DNA from: Sphaerosporella brunnea
Lineage: Eukaryota; Ascomycota; Pezizomycetes; Pezizales; Pyronemataceae
Direction: 5' to 3'
Assembly: GCA_008704415.1 (NCBI GenBank)
Contig: VXIS01000285.1
Span: 1-63,079, forward strand
Length of the DNA stretch: 63,079 bases
This document shows, piece after piece, positions 32,931 through 43,150 of this stretch (position 1 is the first letter of the stretch; each line of letters begins with the position of its first letter). The notes under the pieces are model-generated. The model was not told where the DNA came from, did no database searches, and worked only from the letters and a program-made list of their open reading frames with translations. A program made the translations under genes and the position numbers.

Positions 32931-35900
32931 CTACGTTGGCAGTCTCCAAATGACACTAAGTCCCAGCCGTTTATGGCAAACCGGGCATACGCTCTCTTCG
33001 GCAACGGTAGCATGGCTATTTCTAGCACCTAGCAATCTTTCCTTTACATCGAGCAGATGGCTCTTCCTCAACGCGGCAATAATTCTGTTCTCAGAAACCC
33101 TTGCGTTCGCCGCACGGATCCGGCTCTCAAAGTAAGCCTCCAGATCGCTGACGCGGACATTCTCTGGGATAAGTTTCAGCGCCTCATCAGCTTCGAGGCG
33201 TGCGCCATGGCGGGAAAGTATTGCGAGCGCGGGGTCAAGCTGTTGATTGTATGGTGCTGGAGGCTGCAGATACAGAGAAAGCAGCGCGTGGTAAATGGTG
33301 TCCGCCTCGGACGAGCCGTCTCCGTTTTCACGGTGCACTTTCATGCAGTAATGCTCAGCCTTGTCATGGTCATGCAACTTGAAGACATAGATCTCCAGCG
33401 CAGCCTTGTGTCGGCCCATCTTGGATAGAACCACCGCCCGGCACTCGAAGTATTCGGGGTGGTTACGAGGAAGCCAACCCAGTACCTTTTCAGCGCGGTA
33501 CTGATCTGAAGATTCTAAAAACTTAAGGAATCGAGCCTGCCAGCTTGTTTTTTGTTCTGGAGACAACTCTCGCGAAAGAATTGATAAATAAAGGCCTGCG
33601 AGGCGCGTATGGAATTCCGGCGTCATGTCGTGGAGTTCGGTGACGATATGTTCTAGATACTGAATGGCGAGGCTCTGATCTTGTTGTTCAAGATAGTCGA
33701 GAACTTTTGCACGAGGCAACGTGTCCGAGTTACCAGTATCACCAACAAATATCTCCATCCCTAACTCCGGCTCAATCTGGAGGGGCCAGGTTGCGAACTC
33801 GAGGATGAGGTCGATATGCTCGGCCTTAAGCCTTTCAAGATACGTGACCGTTTTTTGCGGCCCATGGAGGTTTGGCGCTTTACTGTCGTCCTCGGCTTGC
33901 CCAAAGAAGCGCAACAGTTCCAGTGCATCTCGATGCAACTTTTTCCGCTCCAGGAAATCGACCAGTTCGTCAAACTTGCCGTGCTCCCGTAGTTTCTCAC
34001 TGACGACATCTGGGTCGCAGTGGTTCTGAATCCGGACTAGTGAACCGATCAATGCAGGCCTGATAAGCATGTAGGCGCGAAACAATGTGGTGTCAACCAA
34101 TCTGCAAGTCTCCATGAGTTTGTCGATTCGTCCTTGGACCGGATCTTCGACATCCGGCTCGTCTAAGACCAGAAAACTGGCCTCGAGCGGATCGTTCTTG
34201 GATGCTTCATGTGCAGACCCGGCAGACAAGATTTTTAGTGGATCTTTCGGCTTCCCATCTCGATCATAATATTTGGTCAGTTTTCGTCGCACGTCATTGA
34301 GGAAGATCCCGATCAGGTCTTGCACCGCCCGCTTCAACTCGTCACCCTCAAGCTTCCTCGGAGTACCATTGTCAGGCTGGGAATCTTCTTTGCCTTGGAC
34401 ATTGGCAGCGTCGGCATTGGCTTGATGTGTTCGCCGGCTGCCAAAAGAAAAAATGGAAGCGGTGTCACCATATTTCCTAGTGAAGGCAATGTTTCGCATC
34501 GACCCGTAAGTCGATTCCATCGTTGGACTCCTTTTCAGTTCTGGTGTTACCGAACGCCCTTTCTCTGGCGTGGCTTCGCCAGATGAGTCGGTTTTAGCGG
34601 TGGTATCGATCTGAAGATTGGCAGGTTCACCAGATTCATCGGCCTCTCCGTTTGCCTTGTGAGAATCCTCATCTTCTGCATTGGTACCATTTGTACCGTT
34701 CCGCTCAGTTTCGACGTTCTCCGTTGTGGGCATTTGTTCCTCCTCATCCTCCTCCTGCTCTTGGCAATCCTCATCTCCCTGGTCCGAGCCTTCGCGCTCT
34801 TCTTCATCAGGCCATATTGAAAGCTCACCGGCGATAACCGGAGGATAAAGCCTGATAACCCTCTCCGGCGGCGCAGACACCTGACCAAACAATGCCATAC
34901 TCTCCTCATATCTTCTCCGATGAAAGAGTTTCTCGGCCTTGAGCATTTGCACCCACCTCAATTTCTCTTCCTTGCTCTCTTTCAAAAGCACGCTTTCTAG
35001 TGATTCAATGAGCCGTATTGCCTCGTCCAACTGGTCGGCTTCCACCAACTCATTGATCTGCGTCTCGTAGTCTGCTGACCCCATCCGCCAAACTTGCATT
35101 GGTGAGGCAACAAAGAACAATTTCCCCGCGTGTGTGAGCGACACATTTGGAGGCGGCACATGTAGCATGGTGACGGTAGGAAGTGACATGGTCTGTAGCA
35201 GTGTGCGGGTAACAGGATTTCGAACCTCGAGCTGTTGCTTCGCCGAGTTGATCGATACCAGGTAGGGATACGAATAAGCTATGGAATCAGGCGGCGTCTG
35301 CCATTGTATCGGCGGTCTATCGAGAGGCTTTCCCTCAATATTGATGAAAAGCGTCGAAGCTGGAAGAAAGACGCATGTTAGCTCAAACCAATCCCTTGAA
35401 GTTTTCTAGCACAGGAGGAAGCTTACAGTCCTTCACCAACAGCAGTTCATCCCCAGCCAACCGCGTACTAAGCGATCTTGATCCCCAACCTCCCATTCCA
35501 ATGTAGCTTCCCCATCCCGCCTTATCATCGCCTGCTTTCGCAGCGCCGTTGGTAGTCTCGGTGGGGACAACTTCCTCTACGCTGGCCGTATCCACATCTA
35601 CCATAACGAAGCCACTAGCCAGGCCGACTACAATTCTATGACCACCAGCCCAAGTCAAGCTCTTAACATTCGCGCTGAGAGTGACCTCCTTTCCCTCCTG
35701 GAAGCCACCATCAGCCCACGAATACAGCAGTAATTTCCTCCGCACTCCGATCGCGAGCTTCGAAACGATCGAAGGGATCTGCGTCTCCGCATCTCTCTCG
35801 ACATTGCTGGTAACGGCCAACGTAGACGCGCCGCGGGCCTTGCCCAAAGTTTCGGTCAGGGTGAAGTCATTGAGGTCGTGAATATGCACGTTGCTGTCGG

Positions 35901-36215
35901 CGAGCGAAACAAGTATTCCGGCCTCCTTGATACACGCCAACACCTCGATTTTCCGCCGCGAAAAGTTATCGACGGTGCGCAGGAGCTCGAGGGAGACGTC
36001 GGGGGTGTCGGGTGAAAGAACGCGGTAGACCCGTAACGCGCCAGTCGAGAGCCCCAGGATAAGCTTATCGCCTGTCGCGAAGAACAGATCAGCTCCGCCC
36101 GAACCGAAGAGATGGACAGATGGGCAACAGTACCGTAGGCAAGCACTGAGTCTATGCGAAAGCGATCCTTCGGGGTGAGCTCAAAAATAGAGCGGGCATT
36201 GAAGGCGTTGAGCAT
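32931..36215 (-). CDS. VPS39: Vacuolar sorting protein Vps39/Vam6 (HOPS subunit)
   Basis: Exons 36134-36215, 35427-36071 and 32931-35359 (introns of 62 and 67 nt; both phase 1) give 1051 residues. The N-terminal citron-homology/beta-propeller domain begins MLNAFNARSIFEL and includes DKLILGLSTGALRVYRVL across the first splice. An acidic Glu/Asp insert with TNG repeats (about residues 340-420) interrupts the middle. Helical repeats follow (RAYMLIRPALIGSLVRIQNH, KFDELVDFLERKKLHRDALELL, EVKNHPEYFECRAVVLSKMGRHKAALEIYVF-like segments). Near the C-terminus CPVCHKRLGLSV begins the usual zinc motif, but the protein ends 11 residues later. Vps39 tethers vacuoles and late endosomes through Rab7/Ypt7 as part of HOPS. 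Confidence 0.92.
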
Positions 36216-37024
36216 GGCTAGTGAGAGCCAGCTCCGCTCGCTCGCTCGGAGGGGTCGATTGAAGGCGATGTACAGATGGGATTTGACGGGGGGAGAGGGG
36301 TACTTTCAAGCGAGGGAGATAGGCGATTGGGAGTGCATGAGGAGCTTCGATTCTTCGGTGCTTGCGCTTCCTTGCGATTATGGAATGCGTGCTTCTGCTC
36401 TGCTGCGTTGTTGTCGTGTGAACAGGTTGGGGGAACTGAAAGCTGCTGGGATTCGTCACACAGACCGACAGCTCACAACGCTGTGCGACTTCGAGCGTCA
36501 TGCCAAGTTCGGGCGCTGCTTTGATCATCGGATATCACCCGCAGGCGCCCGCCGCGGGACACATGATGGGCGGGCGATTCGCACAAGCTGGCCCATACCA
36601 TCCGCCCCGCACATCCGGAGTAAACAAAGTCCCACAAAATCTGCGATTTCCAATAAAGAGCATGCGACTCAGCTACAGTCAACGCAACATAAGAAGAAAG
36701 GAAAAGAAAGCGGAATTCCGGAAAAAAAAAAAAAAAAAAAAAGGCAAGCATCGTTAATTCTTCTGTTTTAAACCGGATTTTACCCGTCCATCATCATCCC
36801 ATCCCGCAACTCGAAAAAACAAACTGAAAGACTTTACACTTGAGTCTTTCCGCATAACAATACTAAAAATAGACAAAAAATAAAATAAAAGACGGCAAGC
36901 TTAAGAGAGCGAAGAAATATTTCCACCTAGATATTGCGGACCATAACAAACCCCCCCTCCCCGCAATGTACAAAAGAGATTTGACACAGCACTATAGCAA
37001 GTGCGCGTGCCGCTTTGTTGCCAC
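36216..37024. other. Intergenic region between VPS39 and the CCCH gene
   Basis: VPS39 promoter and CCCH gene 3' UTR. It contains an A-run near 36722-36742. The 205-codon plus-strand frame here overlaps the VPS39 first exon and ends in poly-Lys from the A-run, so it is not a gene. Confidence 0.6.
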
Positions 37025-38489
37025 TTAATCGTCGTGGCTGTAATAACATTTCTCGTTGATACAATCCCGCCCAAAGTTGCATGGCTTCTGCAGTGCCAGC
37101 CTTCGCATAGCCTGCAGCTCTTCCTGCTTCAACGGGTATTTGTGTCCAAACGTGCACTCGTCGTCGCCATAATTACACTCGCCCTTGAGGTAATGGTTGT
37201 TGCAAGGTCTAGGCTGGAGTCGCTTGATTTTCCTGATGGCTTCCTGGATTTGGGACTCCGAAAATTGAAGCTGAGCCTTTGAAGGGCGGGGGGACCCATG
37301 GCCGGTAGATGACGGGGGGGTGATGGTGGGCGCAGCGTTAACTGCCGCAGCATAGCTGGTAACGGGCGCTTTGGCGATGGGCGAAATCGGGGAAGCCAAG
37401 GGCAGGACCGGGCTGCGCTGCTGATACACGTCGAATTTCTCAGAGCTAAAGACATCTTCATATTTGATCCTGGTGAAGCCGTGGAGCGCCTCTAGTTCAC
37501 GGCCAAAAGGCGGACCTTCAAGCAGCTGGATCTTTTGCAGAATCTCGGGCTCGTTTTCGTATTTCTTCAGGATTCGAGCATAACCGTTGTCATGGCTGAC
37601 GCCGAGGATGATCTTCCGGCAGTTATAGTTCTTCAAATGCCATTCGAGCTCACCTATAAATATGTTAGGATATGGAGTACAGAGAAGCGACAGACAAAAG
37701 CAAGGCTCCACTGACTCTTCAACTTCGTATCCGCCATCTCTTTGCCCTCCCCAACGTCAATAAAATCAACCAGCTCCCTGCAAGGGTCCGAAACGCCAAC
37801 GGTAAACTCGCGGAAGCCCGAAGGGGTTTGGATCAGTCCTTGGGTTTTCATGGCGCGGGAAAGCCCCTCGACATTGGCAAATATGCGAATAACTGGCTTC
37901 AAACCGGTGTCTTTCTGGACGTGAGCGGTGAGGCGGTCCGCAGCCTTCTCTCCACCAGCACGACCTTCCTTGAGTAGCTCTCTCCGAAACTTCAGAGTAC
38001 AGCAGTCAGTCTCAACACGGCGGTCAACGAGGGCGGTAGAGGCGGCTAACAGTCATTCCATCGCCATCAACAAGGACCAGCGAGTAGGGATTACGAGACT
38101 GCAGCATCATCAGCAACCAACCAGCAGCAGCAGCGGTACAGGAAAAACTGATCTCACCAAGTCAATCTTAGTCTGCTCCAGCTTGTTTTTCAGGTCTTCA
38201 ACCTCTTTTCGTAAATCGCGCATGATTTGAGTGTTGTTTTTGCCATCCAAGAGGGCGTTTTCCAAACTGTTACTGAGTTGTTCATTCAGAAGAAACAAGT
38301 TCTGTTCGAACGAATTAGTTGACGAAATGGCGTTTCAAACGCGCCCATCCCGGCGTTTCCACGCACCTCGATGGTTTCCAACGTAAAAGTAAAGTCACGC
38401 TGAAACCTGTCTAGATAATGGGCACGATGCAAATGAATATCGTAGCCATTTGGGAGCGCCGCGGCTGACTGCGACTGAGTGGCCGCCAT
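37025..38489 (-). CDS. CCCH zinc-finger protein with N-terminal coiled coil
   Basis: Five exons (38367-38489, 38158-38301, 38051-38098, 37716-37989, 37025-37653) give 405 residues. All four introns are 59-65 nt with GT...AG ends and consistent phases. Residues about 42-89 form a coiled coil (MRDLRKEVEDLKNKLEQTK). A conserved fungal domain then starts at NPYSLVLVDGDGM and runs through VIRIFANVEGL, ELVDFIDVG and RKIILGVSHDNGYARIL; the DGDG and GVSHDNGY blocks recall a NYN/PIN-like fold. A Ser/Pro linker leads to two C-terminal fingers, C-x8-C-x6-C-x3-H and C-x5-C-x4-C-x3-H. RNA binding is expected. This domain-plus-finger arrangement is common in Pezizomycotina but of undefined function. Confidence 0.88.
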
Positions 38490-40849
38490 ACGAATCTTTT
38501 ACGCTGATTATCTTTCTTCTGCTGTGGCTGTTCAGTTCAGCACATGAATACTGACAGTCACGCGAGGAGGTGGCAACGAGGGGAGTAGGTGTGGGAGCTT
38601 ACCACTCACTCGACGTCACGCCCAGCGCTGCAGGGGATAAGATAAGTAGCAGGAGCAACAAGCCGTACGAATTTTGGGGGGGGGGGTTTGCAGCTGGCAA
38701 GATATCGCAGTTGGGGGGAAATCGGGAAAAGGAAGAAGCCACAAGCTCCGCAGCTGACGATGAATCTGGGGTAGACCAGCGTCTTTATACTTTGTTTTAG
38801 TCGTCGATCAGCCGTACATACGTAACTGCAGGCAGACGGAGGGGGCGGAGCTATGAAGAAAACAAGTGAACAAGTCGGTCGAAAAAGCGAATGGGTAAAG
38901 CGAGGCAGCGAAAAAGGTGGGAGGTGGGCGCTGCGCTGCTGCCGCGTTCAAAACCGACGTGTTGCTGCATATGTGGACCGACGAAAGCAGTCGCCAGTTC
39001 GCGCCGGGTTCCACAGCCAATCACTTCACGCTGTTTTGGCCGTGCGGGAAGCGGATTTTGAGACTTTGCTTTAGAACACATGGCCAATCATGAAGGCTTT
39101 GGCTTCTGCAAAAAGGCAAACCGTGCTTATTTTTGGACTGGGGGGCCCCAAACTTGAGCTTAGGATCGGGTAAACAAGATCTAAAGATCACATCACTGTA
39201 TCATGTTGGCGTTGGGGAGTTTGCCCGAAAAAAAACACCAGCCTGCTCCAACCAAACTTTACCTAACAGCACGGACACCCACTTTCTTCGTTGCCGCGGT
39301 ATCTGAAACCCCACCCGCCCAAAAGGGCGCAGAACCTGGACGGCAGCGATTTAATGTGCGGTTTGCAACAAACTCGTGGGGCTGTGCCTTGCCATGTCGC
39401 TTTGGAGAGGAGAGAGTTGCATACCTACCGCACGCGCGCAGCTGCTTCACGACGTTTGCCTGCAGAACATAGGCAAGCCTTGCGCATACATACCGACCGT
39501 TTTTCCCGGTGTACTTGTACATACCGATGTTTTGCATTGACTGATAGACAGATTTGATTGGTGCACACAAGCAATGTACCTTGTGTGGTACTATACATGA
39601 TGCATCACTGTTATGTTTTATCCACGGTACCTGTTACACTGCGCACGTCGTCTCACCTGGCCGGCCGGCCATCAAGCAGGTGGAAGCCGGAAACACCTGC
39701 CGAAGATGACCCCCCAATGGGCCCCCATCCCAACATCAACATGTGTGAGTGTTGTGCAACCTTGCCAATAGCCGGTAGTTAGAGTATACTTCGAACACAC
39801 ATGACCTCAGGCCTTATCTAACATCTGGCAACTAGTAAGAAATCCCGACACTGTATTGCCTCGGTGGGGGTTTCTCTGTAGAAGAAGGCGTAAGCTCACA
39901 TTATTCATATCCCGATTCGCGCAGAAGGCTAGAATAAACAGGTACACGCACCCGTTGCCTGAGGGCTCGGCATCAAAGCGCCGCCGTACCTCAGTTGCGA
40001 AGGCCGAATTCGAAACCATGCACCTGCTGCAGTTTTTCGGAGCCGCCTCGCGGAATCTTCCGGAAAAGGCACTGAGGAGATATGAGGTAACTAGACCCAA
40101 AGTGGAAGTGGACGATCTCACAGAGAAGCCCGTAAACTGGGGTTCAGCGCGCGGCTTGTGCAGGCTAGATACATACAAAGCCTCGTTCACGTAGATACAC
40201 GTCCAAATGCAAGCCCAAAGCGGAATGACTCACTCCCACGTACTGTAGAGTACAGCCTTGTGGGTTGGGTTGTCAGAAAGAGGAAAACGAAAACCAAGTT
40301 GCAGCTTTGGGGATAATTATACACGGAGAAATTTCCCATGGGTGACTGGCCGCCAGCCTCGCCGTCTTCCCCCACGGGTTGTTGTCCTAAGCCATGTGAG
40401 TGAGTATGCCTCCTAATTGGGACGGATATTGATCTCTCGAAGCTGCTCCATGGCTCACCGTTTCATTTTTATGTCTTCACATATCATCACTCGGAAATGC
40501 TAAGAATCTATGCCGTCCGCTCACAGTGGCCGATTGACATCTATCCCACACACATCTAGCTAAGTGAGAATGAGCGACACTCCGAAGTTGGTTCGCCCCC
40601 GCCATTGAGAAAGGCTCACATAGACCCCGCGGACTTCAATTCGTTATACCGAGACACCCAGTAACCGGCAGAATCTTCGATTTTTTCGAACGCAACCCGT
40701 TGGACGTGAACAAAAAAAAGCAACTGCTCATCATCACCGTCAGCCCTATTCACATCCACTCACAAAACCAGTTCCCGATAACCTACATATCCCCTACAAA
40801 CGCCATTGACCCCTCAAAAAAGCACTTTTTTTTTTTTTCGTATCTTCCA
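38490..40849. other. Stretch without a supported gene; start of palindrome B near 38934
   Basis: Upstream region of the CCCH gene, then arm B. Open frames at 39807-40194 on both strands (up to 127 codons) show no domain, and the minus-strand one is cut short in the other arm. Nothing else is recognised. Confidence 0.5.
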
Positions 40850-41131
40850 TCACAGACCGCCCAGCCGATCCAACAACTCCTCGACCTTCGCGCTCTTCTT
40901 CTTTTCCTGCACCACCTCCACCTCCATCTTCTCATCCTCCTCCTTTATCTCCTTCTCCTTCGGCTTCTGCTTCCCTATCAAAATCCCCTCGCGCACAAGC
41001 ATCGCGTCGAGATTTGCCGCAAGAACCTGGTCGTTGTGTTTGTGCTTGTGCGCCTTTTTGGAGTGGGATTTCTTGCCGATGCGGGTGCTGGCGGTGCGCG
41101 CGTGCGCAGAGGTGGGTTTGGTTTTGCGCAT
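40850..41131 (-). CDS. Small basic protein with charged tail, unknown (intact copy)
   Basis: 93 residues, beginning MRKTKPTSAHARTASTRIGK at an ATG with a CACAATG context. An in-frame ATG 20 codons upstream is less likely. The N-terminal third is strongly basic with Lys/His/Ser (KKSHSKKAHKHKHND). A conserved-looking QVLAANLDAMLVREG segment follows, then a Lys/Glu-rich helix and the ending KVEELLDRLGGL. The composition suggests a nuclear or nucleolar RNA/ribosome-associated protein, but I do not recognise the family. The mirror copy at 60755-61037 is frameshifted. Confidence 0.6.
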   Translation of the reverse strand: MRKTKPTSAHARTASTRIGKKSHSKKAHKHKHNDQVLAANLDAMLVREGILIGKQKPKEKEIKEEDEKMEVEVVQEKKKSAKVEELLDRLGGL

Positions 41132-41865
41132 TGTGTGTGTGGTGGTTGATGCACGCGTTGTGGCGCGGGGGGTTGTTGCTTTTTGTGCCAAGCAAGAGCT
41201 TGTTGGTTAGCGTGAGGGAGGCGAGTGATAGGTTGTGATTGCTCTGCTGGGGGGAAAAATAATTGTAGCTATGCGAGGCCGAGGTTTTGCGCTCGGTGAA
41301 GGTAATGTGGTGGTGTCCGAAACTCTGAATCCGGCGGTAAATCATAGGTTATCACTCATGATAACCGCTCACCATGACTTCGTCCTTTTTCCGGCTTCTC
41401 GACAAGCCAAGGTTTGTTTGCTGTTCTACATAGTAGCAGGGAGTAGTGGAATAGCGTCGCATTCGCTCTTGCGGGCGTGGAGTCTTGCGCGTTGCTGCTG
41501 ATCATGGATTTGGGCTGATATTCAAACAGCCCTGATGGATCCGGAGCTGAGCGAGTGGAATCATCCTCAGTTAATGCGGATTAGCAGGAAATACTTATTT
41601 AGGCCAAGATGCATAGCACCTCCAAACCAACTCTCCCATGGCACAACCTAAGGGCTAGTGCACGCAGCACCGAAAGCGGCTTGAGCAAACGTTGATCTAT
41701 CAGCAGCTTTCTCCTTTGCCATCAGAAAAAAAGGGGGGAGGAAGGTCCTACGACAGAGAAATATGCGTTCGACACTCCACAGTATCCATAGCCCGGGCAA
41801 TAATGTCCATTATATCCCCCCCCCCCCCGGGACAAGTATATCCCTTCGAACCACCACACGTGCCA
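41132..41865. other. Intergenic region (arm B)
   Basis: No gene seen. A C-run lies near 41817-41828. It is mirrored at about 60022-60754. Confidence 0.5.
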
Positions 41866-42155
41866 TCAACCGAAGATCCACACCGTTGAATTCGCCGAGT
41901 AAGCGCTTTGGCAGCCGGCGCCACAGTTGCTCCGCTGCGTCAGTCATTCTTGCTTTGCAAGGATGGGTACAAGTAGCCGTACCGCGAGCAGCAGGGGGTT
42001 GTGCAGATGAAGTTGGGGGAAGCGCCGCACTGGCCGTTGTGTGTGGCGGTTTGAGAGGATACTGGAGTCGAAGAGAAGTTCTCGGCCTGTATTGGTGAAA
42101 TGTGTGGATATAGTAGTACAATGGATGATAGGGTAGAAAGCATGGGTATTTTCAT
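41866..42155 (-). CDS. Small secreted hevein-like Cys-rich protein (copy in arm B)
   Basis: Mirror of the gene at 59732-60021, with exons 41971-42155 and 41866-41929 on the minus strand and an identical 82-residue product. It lies in the arm continuous with the single-copy core, so this is probably the true genomic position. See the other copy for domain detail. Confidence 0.55.
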
Positions 42156-42190
42156 ATGCTCCCTCAGAGAAGATCTGGTGCTTTCAAGGA

Positions 42191-42217
42191 TTTTTTTTTT
42201 TTTTTTTTTTTTTTTTT
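42191..42217. repeat. 27-nt poly(T) run
   Basis: T27 immediately upstream of the secreted-protein gene. The mirror run at 59671-59696 is 26 nt, one of the indels between the arms. Confidence 0.9.
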
Positions 42218-42592
42218 GGAAATGTGCTTTGGTGATATGTTTTGGTGGGAAGATGGTCCGGTTGTTTGGCTTCAGTTGGATAAGCGGCAGGAAACATTTG
42301 TGGTCGTCTGACTGTATACGTATTGTTGGGCAAAGCTCGCAGCTGAAAAAAAAAAACTGCTTCCCAGAAACCCGGTGGTTCTGAAGACTTTCAGCATGAT
42401 TCAGTGGATTCAGCTGAAGGAAGTATTTACCCATTATTGATATTGACCCCAACAAGTTTTGGTGTAGTTAGCCAAGCTCCAAACAATGAACCGTTGTAAC
42501 AAACATAGTGGAGGTATACATACCGAGTGTCTGCTACTTTTAGGGAAATCAGATGCGAAGTATACATGCACTCTGTATGTAGAATAAGTACA

Positions 42593-42885
42593 TACCGTAT
42601 TTTCTCGCGAACAAGGGAAATGACGGCGCGACAGGCTAGTAATAAACTACTTGAAAACCGCGGATTTTTAATGGAGTGGGTGGACTTGAGTGAACAGAAT
42701 CGAGATTGCACCAGTGGAGGGAGCTGGTGTGCGCCACACAACGCACAATGTCTGCTCTCCGGCGAGCGGCGGGGAGTGTTGAAGTGCCGTTTTTTATGCC
42801 CGGCTTACGGTCACAGCTACTTTTGCTACTAGAAAAAGATTGACTTTCGCGCCAGCATTTCCCTTGTTCGCGAGAAAATATGGTA
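42593..42885. mobile_element. MITE with 30-bp terminal inverted repeats and TA ends
   Basis: The 293-bp element has termini 42593-42622 and 42856-42885 that are inverted copies with one mismatch in 30 bp. The left begins TACCGTATTTTCTCGCGAAC. Similarity continues loosely inward for about 10 bp more (GGCGCGA). The outermost TA on each side is probably the target-site duplication, which with the TIR layout suggests a non-autonomous Tc1/mariner-pogo type element. It has no coding capacity. It lies about 265 nt upstream of the SMP/C2 gene start, in its promoter region. A relative is at 8544-8687. Confidence 0.85.
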
Positions 42886-43150
42886 CTCTACGGCAAATCA
42901 AATTTCCCCGTCCATCCCCCAAGACGAGACATCACCAGCGCGTTCCACAATTCAGTTCATTCACCCCCAGCCTTGCTAGGCCCTGTTTGTTCCTTGAAAG
43001 TTCAGATCTACATTGTAGTCTTTCCGTCACAATGACGAACCCGTGTCTTGGCAGATGTCACCGTCAGTCACTGCTCCTCAAAAGACATCCCAAGATTGTG
43101 GGGCCTGAAGTTTCGTTCGGTTCGCCTTTTCCGTGTCTTCGCGAACTGCA

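Noticed and set aside
36154..36771. 205-codon plus-strand ORF upstream of VPS39
   Set aside because: It overlaps the VPS39 first exon and ends in poly-Lys from an A-run, with no domain or splice support.
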